From Alloprevotella sp. (GTDB lineage: Bacteria > Bacteroidota > Bacteroidia > Bacteroidales > Bacteroidaceae), in assembly GCA_015259235.1 (NCBI GenBank), contig JABZGM010000039.1, positions 1-14,221 on the forward strand: a stretch of DNA of 14,221 nucleotides, in the 5' to 3' direction. Below, piece by piece: positions 7,917 through 14,221 of this stretch. The translations under genes were made by a program, and so were the position numbers. The notes under the pieces were generated by a model. That model did no database searches and was not told where the DNA came from. It saw nothing but the letters and a program-made list of their open reading frames with translations. Position 1 is the first letter of the stretch. Each line of letters begins with the position of its first letter.

Positions 7917-10061
7917 TTAGTTAAAGAAGGTCCAGCAAATACCAAACTGTAGCATGCGCTGATTAGTGGGATAATGAGGTACTAAGAAGTAGCGTCCTGC
8001 AGATTGGTTGACATGGTTGTAAGCAATGTAGAAGCGAACTCCCTTCAGTTTGAAGTTCAAATAGGCATTAACCCAAGGATAATTACCTATCTTTGTCTGA
8101 TGAGTAGTAGCTTGCACAGCAAACATTCCCATAGCAGGAGAATAAGCTGGTGCATTATATTCTGTAAAATATCGAACGTCAGCTCCCAACTCTGTATCAA
8201 GAACTTTCGCAATACGGAATCTTAGGAAAAGATTACTCCAAATGTTTAGTTTAGGCAAGGGTAGAACCCGATTAGAACTTTGTTGGAAAGTCCATTCATT
8301 CTCCCAATTTAGGATACCCCAACGCAGCGCATGGGATAAAGTAGCAGACAGCACTTGGATATTTTCGGAAGACTGCCCTACCTCCACACCATATTTTCGT
8401 GTAGCTAATTTAGTATTGTCACCATCTTCTTGTGTTTCTTGAAGATAAACATAGTTTTGAATACTCTCTACGCCAAGTTTTAGCTTTGCTTTATGGAAAG
8501 ATAGAGTTCCTTCAGCACGAACACGGAAAATTTTATTGAGGTTCTCATCCCACCAAGCATAACGAGAATGATAGGTTTGATAGTAGAAGGCGGGAGTCTC
8601 GTTTCTTATGAATCCTCCTGTCTCAAGAGCTAAAGTATCTCCCCAAAGCTTAAAATGCAAACCAGCTTGTCCTTCTACATTAAACTCTCCCCAGTCAGAA
8701 CCAGTTGTGCGCATTTCGCCTAATACATTGTAGCGAAAATGTTTGGACTGAGCGCGATGCAACTGAGCTCCCAACGTAAAATAGTTTGTTGTTGTCGCAT
8801 CATAAGTCCCTTTTGTATTGGGAAGTGTGAAGCGAGCTAGTTCATGTTTGGCAAAAACTATCATGCCCGTCTTTACCCATTTGCGGAACCCCTCTCTCAT
8901 CTCCAGAGCTAACGTGTTTTGGACAGAGAGATAGTGCGTACTGTCGTTTGCAACTTCCCCAGAAAGGAAAGGATGGCTAATAAAATACTTATCAATATTC
9001 TTTTGTGATGTGAATGTCCGATAGTTAGTCTCCACATTAGCCGTATGAATGATGGAAGCCACAGGAACGAATCTAGTGATTAACAACGAATCTGGTATAC
9101 TCTTTTCTGTCTTCCCTGCTACTTGTGCCAACTTTACAGCAGTAATAGAATCTGCTTTGGCTTTAAGGCTACGACTTACAACCCGACCAGTAGAATCCGT
9201 CTTTTCATAGAAACCAAAAGAATATCGATGGGTCAAGAAAGCTTTGTCCACACTTACATTGTTTCTTACGCCTTCTAATCGCATCGGCATATCAGCAGGA
9301 CGATAAGTGGTGGGAAAACTCTCAGGATTGCTAATATAGTTTTCTTCTTCTATACCACCATTTTCCAAGTTCTTTGTGTAACCAGTAGTATAAAAACTAT
9401 GCATTTGATATTGATCGTCTCGGTAGCTTCCGTAAACGGTAGCACCAAAAGAAGAGTGACTCTGATTGCGATAGAATCCACGTGCGTAGAGATAGTCAAT
9501 ATCAAAGCCTATACCAGCCTTTTTGTTGATGTTTGTAGCAAATCGTGCCTTAAAATGGTCATCTCCATCTGTTTTATCACCCGAACTATAATAGTAAAGG
9601 TCTGCGATAGGGGATTTTGTATTGGTGAACACAAACTTTTCTGTAGGAAACAGGAAGAAGCTATAAGGTTTGGCAAAAATGAATTGCGAGCCCATCATAA
9701 AATCCTGCTGACCATTGTAGATGCGATTGATGCGAGGCGAACCTAACCCACCTAAGAAGTTATAGTTGCCATAAACTCCAGTCATTTGATTGGAATTTTG
9801 AAAAAGGTGTTGTACGGTATCTGGCTCTATTGGGCGCACCCCTCCAAAGCGATGGTCTACATTCCAAACAAAAAGCCCTTTAGGTACGGTATTACCATCA
9901 ATACTATCGTGTGCATGTCCGAATATGTCACGATTTTGGGATTGTCTGCCACGACTGTGTCCAAAGTCACGCGCAGAAAGTTGTGCATGTCCTTGGATGG
10001 CAAAAAGCATCGCCACGGCGATGCTTAGCAAACTATTAGAGATTCTTGTGAATAAAGTCAT
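7917..10061 (-). CDS. putative outer-membrane porin of Bacteroidota (Porin_10-like)
   Basis: A 714-residue secreted beta-barrel protein. Residues 1-26 form a signal peptide: a short Arg-containing start, a hydrophobic core (11-22), then a likely cleavage after GHA. The mature N-terminal part is polar and rich in His, Asp and Arg. NFLGGLGSPRINRIYNGQ at 101-118 resembles the conserved early motif of the Bacteroidota 'putative porin' family. The remainder is rich in alternating aromatic and polar strands with many Tyr, Phe and Trp, and the protein ends GICWTFFN, an aromatic end typical of outer-membrane barrels. There is no TonB plug or SusD-like partner, which argues against a TonB-dependent transporter. 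Substrate is unknown. Its ATG overlaps the dapA TGA as ATGA, so its translation is probably coupled to dapA. Family assignment is from recognition of the motif and overall character, not a profile search. Confidence 0.8.
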   Translation of the reverse strand: MTLFTRISNSLLSIAVAMLFAIQGHAQLSARDFGHSRGRQSQNRDIFGHAHDSIDGNTVPKGLFVWNVDHRFGGVRPIEPDTVQHLFQNSNQMTGVYGNYNFLGGLGSPRINRIYNGQQDFMMGSQFIFAKPYSFFLFPTEKFVFTNTKSPIADLYYYSSGDKTDGDDHFKARFATNINKKAGIGFDIDYLYARGFYRNQSHSSFGATVYGSYRDDQYQMHSFYTTGYTKNLENGGIEEENYISNPESFPTTYRPADMPMRLEGVRNNVSVDKAFLTHRYSFGFYEKTDSTGRVVSRSLKAKADSITAVKLAQVAGKTEKSIPDSLLITRFVPVASIIHTANVETNYRTFTSQKNIDKYFISHPFLSGEVANDSTHYLSVQNTLALEMREGFRKWVKTGMIVFAKHELARFTLPNTKGTYDATTTNYFTLGAQLHRAQSKHFRYNVLGEMRTTGSDWGEFNVEGQAGLHFKLWGDTLALETGGFIRNETPAFYYQTYHSRYAWWDENLNKIFRVRAEGTLSFHKAKLKLGVESIQNYVYLQETQEDGDNTKLATRKYGVEVGQSSENIQVLSATLSHALRWGILNWENEWTFQQSSNRVLPLPKLNIWSNLFLRFRIAKVLDTELGADVRYFTEYNAPAYSPAMGMFAVQATTHQTKIGNYPWVNAYLNFKLKGVRFYIAYNHVNQSAGRYFLVPHYPTNQRMLQFGICWTFFN

Positions 10062-10948
10062 AGAGAGAATGCCACAATGGCTTCTGATATTTTGTATTTA
10101 GTATCTTTTGAAACGGGAAGCAAGGGTAAGCGTAATACTTCTTGTATTTCTTCTCGTATCGCTAGCATACATTTAACACCGGCAGGATTTCCTTCTACAA
10201 AAGCTAAATGGAAAATATCGCGCAAATGACGGTGAATATGCAATGCTTCTGTGATATCATCGGCGCGAAGTGCGTTCACCATGGAGGTGACTTCAGCAGG
10301 AAAGGCATTCGCCACTACAGAAATAACTCCTGCAGCTCCTAATGACACCAATTCAAACGTGAGAGAATCGTCCCCACTAATCACGTCAAATCCATCGGGC
10401 TTGTCTGCCAAAATGCTTTCCACTTGTTCGATTTTACCAGATGCCTCTTTGATAGCAACGATATTGTCGAAGTCATGCGCTAATCGAAGCGTCGTTTCTG
10501 CTGTCATGTTCACTCCTGTTCTTCCAGGTACGTTGTATAGAACTACTGGAACGGGAGAAGATTGTGCAATCGCCTTATAATGCTGATACAAACCTTCTTG
10601 TGTCGGTTTGTTATAATACGGAGTAACAATCAGCACTCCGTCTATTCCGTCAAAATCTGCGTTCTCAAGGAAGGCACATACAGCGCCAGTATTATTTCCT
10701 CCACATCCCAAGAGCAAAGGTACACGTCCTGCCACAACATCTACGAAGGTTTCTGTGATGGTTTCGCGTTCCGCTTGACTGAGTGTTGGAGTTTCAGCTG
10801 TTGTTCCTAAAGCACAGAGATAATCTACCCCACCCTCACTAATCAAACGTTCGATGAGTTCGCGCAGAGCAAAGAAATCCACTTCACCATCTTCGGTGAA
10901 TGGAGTAACAACGGCAACGCCAGTTCCTTGAAAAGGATGATTTCTCAT
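10058..10948 (-). CDS. dapA: 4-hydroxy-tetrahydrodipicolinate synthase
   Basis: Condenses pyruvate with aspartate semialdehyde, the first committed step to diaminopimelate for peptidoglycan and to lysine, in the cytoplasm. At 296 residues it has the standard family length. The Schiff-base lysine is Lys167 in VAIKEASG (164-171). Tyr138 in VLYNVPGRTG (136-145) is the proton-relay tyrosine, Thr49 and Thr50 in LGTTAE are the pyruvate-site threonines, and Arg143 is the aspartate-semialdehyde carboxylate contact. The ATG at 10948 gives the usual beginning, with GTGVAVVTPF at 8-17. A promoter lies about 80 bp upstream, giving a leader near 70 bases. That leader is too short for a lysine riboswitch and shows no such structure. 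The stop overlaps the porin start by 4 bp. Confidence 0.97.
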   Translation of the reverse strand: MRNHPFQGTGVAVVTPFTEDGEVDFFALRELIERLISEGGVDYLCALGTTAETPTLSQAERETITETFVDVVAGRVPLLLGCGGNNTGAVCAFLENADFDGIDGVLIVTPYYNKPTQEGLYQHYKAIAQSSPVPVVLYNVPGRTGVNMTAETTLRLAHDFDNIVAIKEASGKIEQVESILADKPDGFDVISGDDSLTFELVSLGAAGVISVVANAFPAEVTSMVNALRADDITEALHIHRHLRDIFHLAFVEGNPAGVKCMLAIREEIQEVLRLPLLPVSKDTKYKISEAIVAFSL

Positions 10949-10979
10949 AGAGATAATTGAGAGAAAAGTGAGAGATAAT
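10949..10979 (-). repeat. 9-bp direct repeat in the dapA leader
   Basis: AGAGATAAT (plus-strand reading) occurs at 10949-10957 and 10971-10979, with a period of 22 bp, about two helical turns. The first copy touches the dapA start codon. In the RNA both copies read AUUAUCUCU inside a pyrimidine-rich leader. Function is unknown; it could be chance in biased sequence. Confidence 0.4.
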
Positions 10980-11010
10980 GAATGTTTGAAATGCGCTAGT
11001 TGAAATAATC

Positions 11011-11026
11011 TGCATTATATACTGCA
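11011..11026. promoter_or_regulatory. imperfect palindrome at the dapA transcription start
   Basis: TGCATTATATACTGCA pairs at seven of eight positions. Its right end overlaps the dapA -7 element and its body covers the expected start site. The size and place would suit an operator for a dimeric regulator, but nothing in the window identifies one. Confidence 0.35.
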
Positions 11027-11056
11027 AAAATAGCGATTTATTTCGATTTGTGCAAT
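11025..11056 (-). promoter_or_regulatory. promoter of dapA and the porin gene
   Basis: The minus strand carries TATTTTTG (11025-11032), an exact TAnnTTTG match followed by C. ATTG (11053-11056) lies 20 bp upstream, one mismatch from the -33 TTTG. The predicted start near 11018 leaves a leader of about 70 bases. The same TATTTTTGC string is found upstream of ligA. Confidence 0.6.
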
Positions 11057-11064
11057 TAGCAGCC

Positions 11065-13143
11065 TTAGTTTTCCTCTCCGATCATTTTGAGGAATGCAAT
11101 TTCATCGACAAGTGGAATACCCAGCTTTTCCGCTTTCTCACGTTTAGACGGGCCAATGCTGTCTCCAGCAAGGATAAAACTAGTCTTTTTTGAGAGACTC
11201 GATACATTCTTTCCACCGTGCGCTTCAATAATGCCCTTGTATTCTTCTCTAGAATGGCGATTAAACATCCCACTAATCACTATAGACTTTTCCACTAATG
11301 CATTACCCACTTGTTCCTGGTCGGGCATTGACATTTGCAAGCCTAGTTGCGTCAAATCTTCTATCAGTGACAAATTGTCTGGGTGCTGAAAATAACTTAT
11401 GACGCTCTGAGCTATTGTCTCCCCTACCCCTTCAACTTGGATAATATCTTCGAGTGAGGCATCACGCAACGCATCCATGGTCTTAAAACGTCGAGCTAAT
11501 GTTTTAGCCATTACTTTACCAACAAAACGAATACCCAAAGCAAACAGTAACCGATCAAAGCTCACTGTCTTGGCTTTCGCTATACCATCAAGAATCTTTT
11601 GAGTGGCTTTTCGTGAAACAGGCATCATTGCCCGCTTCTCTTCCAAGGGAGCAAAGAGAGTGGGTGCTTGAAACTCCCCAATCGTAAGATACCATTGCTT
11701 ATCCCATTCATGTAGTGTTAGACGGAATAAGTCTGCCGGTGTGTGAATCAATCCATTTTCAAAATACTTGTCTACGACTTCTGGTCCGAGACTCATGATA
11801 TTCATGGCATCTCGACTGATGAAATGTTCAATTCTTCCTTTAAGTTGAGGGGGACAACTATCATTGGGACAGTAATGTGCGGCTTCTCCATCGTATCTAA
11901 CAAGAGAAGTTCCACACTCAGGGCAACGTGTTATAAAATTCACCTTTTCACCTAAATCTGCACTGCGCAGTTCCGTTGCAACACCTACAATTTGAGGAAT
12001 AATTTCTCCAGCTTTCTCCACATAGACTTGGTCGCCGATGTGTAAATCTAGTTGTCGGATAATATCTTCATTGTGAAGTGAGGCACGTTTTACCATGGTT
12101 CCCGCCAGAAGTACGGGGGTCATGTTTGCTACTGGGGTGATGGCACCAGTGCGTCCTACTTGGAAGGTCACTTCATTTAAGCGAGTACACGCTCTTTCTG
12201 CCTGAAATTTGTAGGCAATAGCCCATCGTGGAGATTTCGCTGTGAAACCTAACCGAGACTGTTGCGACAGACTATTCACTTTTAGCACAACTCCGTCTGT
12301 GGCAACAGGGAGTGTCTTTCGCGCTTCATCCCAATGTGCTAAGTAATCTGCTACTTCTTGTTGGGTACGACACAGTTGCATAGCATCGCTCACTTTGAAT
12401 CCCCAGGACTTGACCTTTTGGAGGTTATCGTAATGCGACAACCCAGTACTTGAATCAATTTCATCCACAATGAGATAGTAAAAATAAGCATCTAACTGTC
12501 TCTGTGCTACGACACGGCTATCTTTACTTTTGAGTGTTCCACTTGCAGCATTACGAGGATTTGCAAAGAGATTCTCTTCGCGTGCTGCTCGTTCTGCATT
12601 GAGGCGATCAAAACTTTCCCATGGCATAAGGATTTCGCCACGAATTTCAAAGCGAGAGGGCCAGCCCGCTCCCGCTTCCAGAACGAGCGGTATAGAGCGA
12701 ATGGTGCGCACATTGGCGGTAACGTCGTCACCTTGCACACCATCTCCACGGGTCAAAGCCCGAACTAGTCGTCCTTCTTCGTAGATTAAAGATATGCTCA
12801 GTCCATCAAATTTCAATTCTGCGCAGATTTCAAAGGGTTCCCCTTGAAGCCCCTGCGACACTCTGTCATAAAAATCGCCAACTTCCTCTCTGTTATACGT
12901 ATTACTGAGAGAAAGCATAGGATGCTCATGGGCGACTTGAACAAATTCATTTGACAAATCACTTCCCACACGTTGAGAAGGACTATTAGGATCGTATTCC
13001 TCTGGATTATTTTGTTCGAGTTCAATAAGTTCAGCCATGAGATCATCAAACTCTTTGTCGGAGATAGATGGAGCGTTCTCGGCGTAATACTGATGATTGT
13101 AGCGATGGAGCATCGCTCTGAGTTCGGTAATTCGGGCGTTCAT
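11065..13143 (-). CDS. ligA: NAD-dependent DNA ligase
   Basis: Seals nicks during replication and repair using NAD. The 692 residues follow the family order. The N-terminal Ia domain contains HRYNHQYY at 13-20. The adenylation domain has Lys111 in KFDG (111-114) as the AMP-accepting lysine. The OB fold has GRTGAITPVA at 330-339. A zinc finger has Cys407, Cys410, Cys425 and Cys430. Helix-hairpin-helix repeats follow (LFALGIRFVG at 533-542, VEGVGETIA at 570-578), then a BRCT domain from about 613 to the end. The helix-hairpin-helix element expected near 480-510 is replaced by an unusual segment roughly 23 residues longer than usual. The ATG at 13143 is supported by a promoter 28 bp upstream and the typical ELRAMLHRYN beginning. 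Confidence 0.97.
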   Translation of the reverse strand: MNARITELRAMLHRYNHQYYAENAPSISDKEFDDLMAELIELEQNNPEEYDPNSPSQRVGSDLSNEFVQVAHEHPMLSLSNTYNREEVGDFYDRVSQGLQGEPFEICAELKFDGLSISLIYEEGRLVRALTRGDGVQGDDVTANVRTIRSIPLVLEAGAGWPSRFEIRGEILMPWESFDRLNAERAAREENLFANPRNAASGTLKSKDSRVVAQRQLDAYFYYLIVDEIDSSTGLSHYDNLQKVKSWGFKVSDAMQLCRTQQEVADYLAHWDEARKTLPVATDGVVLKVNSLSQQSRLGFTAKSPRWAIAYKFQAERACTRLNEVTFQVGRTGAITPVANMTPVLLAGTMVKRASLHNEDIIRQLDLHIGDQVYVEKAGEIIPQIVGVATELRSADLGEKVNFITRCPECGTSLVRYDGEAAHYCPNDSCPPQLKGRIEHFISRDAMNIMSLGPEVVDKYFENGLIHTPADLFRLTLHEWDKQWYLTIGEFQAPTLFAPLEEKRAMMPVSRKATQKILDGIAKAKTVSFDRLLFALGIRFVGKVMAKTLARRFKTMDALRDASLEDIIQVEGVGETIAQSVISYFQHPDNLSLIEDLTQLGLQMSMPDQEQVGNALVEKSIVISGMFNRHSREEYKGIIEAHGGKNVSSLSKKTSFILAGDSIGPSKREKAEKLGIPLVDEIAFLKMIGEEN

Positions 13144-13193
13144 CTGCGAAAAAACTAATGAAATGGAATAGCAAAAATACGGCTTTTCGCAGA
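13143..13193. repeat. 10-bp inverted repeat flanking the ligA promoter
   Basis: TCTGCGAAAA (13143-13152) and TTTTCGCAGA (13184-13193) are perfect inverted copies 31 bp apart. The left copy begins at the first base of the ligA start codon and the right copy lies between the ligA and trmD -7 elements. Either a looped operator or chance. The core CTGCGAAAA occurs again in the trmD terminator stem at 14001-14009. Confidence 0.5.
13172..13179 (-). promoter_or_regulatory. -7 element of the ligA promoter
   Basis: The minus strand reads TATTTTTG followed by C, an exact TAnnTTTG match. A start a few bases downstream would give a leader near 20 bases before the ligA ATG. The -33 box is weak: TTAG at 13201-13204, 21 bp upstream, overlaps the divergent trmD -7 element. 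Confidence 0.55.
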
Positions 13194-13201
13194 ATAATCA
13201 C

Positions 13202-13209
13202 TAACTTTG
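13202..13209 (+). promoter_or_regulatory. -7 element of the trmD promoter
   Basis: TAACTTTG followed by C matches TAnnTTTG exactly and is identical to the mutase promoter -7 box. No good TTTG is present at 17 to 23 bp upstream. The expected start near 13215 gives a leader of roughly 75 bases. Confidence 0.5.
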
Positions 13210-13230
13210 CAGTTGATTTTTCAGTAGATA

Positions 13231-13251
13231 GGTAAATACCCCCAGTTTACC
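13231..13251 (+). other. small hairpin in the trmD leader
   Basis: GGTAAA (13231-13236) and TTTACC (13246-13251) form a perfect 6-bp stem, with a possible U-G pair inside, around a C-rich loop. It lies in the predicted 5' untranslated leader. No T-run follows, so it is not a terminator. A regulatory role is unproven. Confidence 0.3.
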
Positions 13252-13288
13252 CTCACTTCTATAGCCTCAACTCTCGTAATTCTTTTTT

Positions 13289-13966
13289 ATGCGCATTGAC
13301 ATTATCTCCGTGATTCCCGAAATGTTGGAGGGGTTCTTCAATCATTCCATATTGGCAAGAGCTCAGAAGAAAGGTTTGGCAGAAATCCACGTGCACAACC
13401 TTCGTGACTATAGTACCGATAAACACAAACGTGTGGACGATTATCCTTATGGTGGTTCTGCTGGTATGGTGATGCAATGCCAACCTATTGACGACTGTAT
13501 AGCTGCGCTCAAAGCTGAGAGAGATTATGACGAAATCATCTTCACCACTCCCGATGGTGAGCAGTTTGATCAACCCATGGCGAACGAGCTTTCTCTGAAG
13601 GGGAACGTCATTATTCTCTGCGGTCATTACAAAGGTATAGATTTCCGTGTGCGCGAACACTTAATCACTCGTGAAATCTCTCTAGGCGACTTTGTATTAA
13701 CGGGAGGCGAGCTTGCTGCTGCAGCAATGGCAGATGCAATCGTTCGTCTTATCCCTGGAGTTATTGGCGATGTCCAAAGCGCACTCAGCGATTCGTTTCA
13801 AGACAACCTACTTGCTCCCCCACTCTACACACGTCCTGCAGACTATAAAGGCTGGAAAGTGCCCGACATTTTGTTGTCTGGACACGATGCTCGCATCCGC
13901 GAGTGGGAAATGTCTCAAGCTTTAGAGCGTACACAGAGACTACGTCCTGACTTATTGGAAGAGTAA
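13289..13966 (+). CDS. trmD: tRNA (guanine-N1-)-methyltransferase
   Basis: Methylates N1 of G37 next to the anticodon using S-adenosylmethionine, preventing frameshifts. The 225 residues match the SPOUT-class TrmD family without its variable C-terminal extension. The beginning MRIDIISVIPEM is typical. HKRVDDYPYGGSAGMVM at 46-62 is the conserved substrate loop. CGHYKGIDFRVREH at 111-124 and ISLGDFVLTGGELA at 130-143 form the trefoil-knot cofactor site. DSFQDNLL at 168-175 holds the likely catalytic aspartate, Asp172. YTRPADYKGWKVPDILLSGH at 180-199 belongs to the C-terminal tRNA-binding part. It is the only rightward gene here, divergent from ligA, and ends at a strong terminator, so it appears monocistronic. 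No Shine-Dalgarno sequence precedes the ATG; a T-run does. Confidence 0.97.
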   Translation: MRIDIISVIPEMLEGFFNHSILARAQKKGLAEIHVHNLRDYSTDKHKRVDDYPYGGSAGMVMQCQPIDDCIAALKAERDYDEIIFTTPDGEQFDQPMANELSLKGNVIILCGHYKGIDFRVREHLITREISLGDFVLTGGELAAAAMADAIVRLIPGVIGDVQSALSDSFQDNLLAPPLYTRPADYKGWKVPDILLSGHDARIREWEMSQALERTQRLRPDLLEE

Positions 13967-13991
13967 GTCAACTATCGGGATACAAAAATGT

Positions 13992-14040
13992 AAGGAGATG
14001 CTGCGAAAACTCGGTTTTGCAGCCTCTCCTTTTGTTTTTT
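13992..14040 (+). terminator. intrinsic terminator of trmD
   Basis: Beginning 25 bases after the trmD stop, three stem segments pair in order: AAGGAGA with TCTCCTT, GCTGC with GCAGC, and AAAAC with GTTTT. One mismatch and one bulged G interrupt them, the loop is only TCG, and the run TTGTTTTTT follows. A textbook Rho-independent terminator. Confidence 0.9.
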
Positions 14041-14207
14041 GATAAAGGGATATGAGACAAAAGCTGAAGTAAGCGTAATAAAGTACGTGAGCAAAGCCTT
14101 ACAACATCAAGAAAACTTTACATAATAACAACGCCAATTTAACGTTTCTATCTTCTCTTCGGAGGAAGTTCCGATAATTGAGCATACAGATTTGGAGTCT
14201 TTTTAGC
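14041..14207. other. right-edge stretch without a recognisable gene
   Basis: No open frame of useful length, no tRNA and no good promoter match is visible. A minor inverted repeat (TCGGA at 14159-14163, TCCGA at 14170-14174) is present. The stretch is AT-rich and looks like ordinary spacer leading to the next gene beyond the window. Confidence 0.4.
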
Positions 14208-14221
14208 GCCCTACATAGGGC
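14208..14221. other. hairpin cut by the window edge
   Basis: GCCCTA (14208-14213) and TAGGGC (14216-14221) form a perfect stem with a 2-base centre, ending exactly at the window edge. TTTTTAGC lies directly to its left. If the bases beyond are GC followed by A-rich sequence, this would be a longer bidirectional terminator or attenuator. Only half can be seen. Confidence 0.4.

Noticed and set aside
10949..11064. Lysine riboswitch upstream of dapA
   Set aside because: The predicted leader is only about 70 bases, with no multi-helix structure. A lysine riboswitch needs well over 150 bases.
311..13143. A common NAD theme linking ligA (uses NAD) and nudC (degrades NAD)
   Set aside because: The genes are over 10 kb apart with unrelated genes and separate promoters between; ordinary coincidence.
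13259..13660. Minus-strand frame of 133 codons opposite trmD
   Set aside because: It is antisense to a fully recognised gene and crosses its leader; no family features.
1..14221. CRISPR arrays, tRNA or rRNA genes, phage, toxin-antitoxin or defence systems
   Set aside because: No spaced direct repeats, cloverleaf, transposase, integrase or defence-family protein was seen. All long genes are recognisable housekeeping or envelope genes.

Overview
The window looks like an ordinary housekeeping segment of a Bacteroidales chromosome, most likely from the Prevotellaceae/Bacteroidaceae side. Three things point there. The DnaE, LigA, DapA and phosphosugar-mutase proteins are of the Bacteroidota type. 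There is an outer-membrane putative porin of the kind found in Bacteroidota. The intergenic regions carry the Bacteroidota promoter signature (TTTG, about 20 bp, TAnnTTTG), and the starts lack clear Shine-Dalgarno sequences. Genus cannot be fixed from this sequence alone.

Layout. Seven genes run leftward on the minus strand from 13143 down to 311: ligA, dapA, a putative porin, dnaE, a family-2-type glycosyltransferase, a phosphoglucomutase/phosphomannomutase, and a NudC-type NADH pyrophosphatase. trmD alone runs rightward from 13289, divergent from ligA, and ends at a strong intrinsic terminator. The first 310 bases hold no convincing gene apart from a possible 39-codon minus-strand ORF. The last 180 bases hold no gene and end in a hairpin arm cut by the window edge.

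Transcription. Recognisable promoters lie upstream of ligA, trmD, dapA and the phosphosugar mutase; the mutase promoter matches both boxes with a 20-bp spacer. The porin start overlaps the dapA stop by 4 bp (ATGA), so these two are one translationally coupled unit. dnaE and the glycosyltransferase are separated by only 67 bp and may be co-transcribed. A strong 11-bp stem sits between the mutase and nudC. It ends 9 bases before the nudC ATG and may be a terminator, a leader structure, or both.

Functions. The genes cover DNA replication and joining (dnaE, ligA), tRNA modification (trmD), the first step of the diaminopimelate/lysine pathway (dapA), sugar-phosphate interconversion and surface glycan assembly (mutase, glycosyltransferase), NAD(H) or NAD-capped RNA turnover (nudC), and an outer-membrane channel. 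I see no CRISPR, phage, toxin-antitoxin, transposase or other new multi-gene system. The points worth checking are small: an insertion replacing a helix-hairpin-helix element of LigA, an apparently complete PHP metal site in DnaE, the hairpin in front of nudC, and symmetric elements at the ligA/trmD and dapA promoters.
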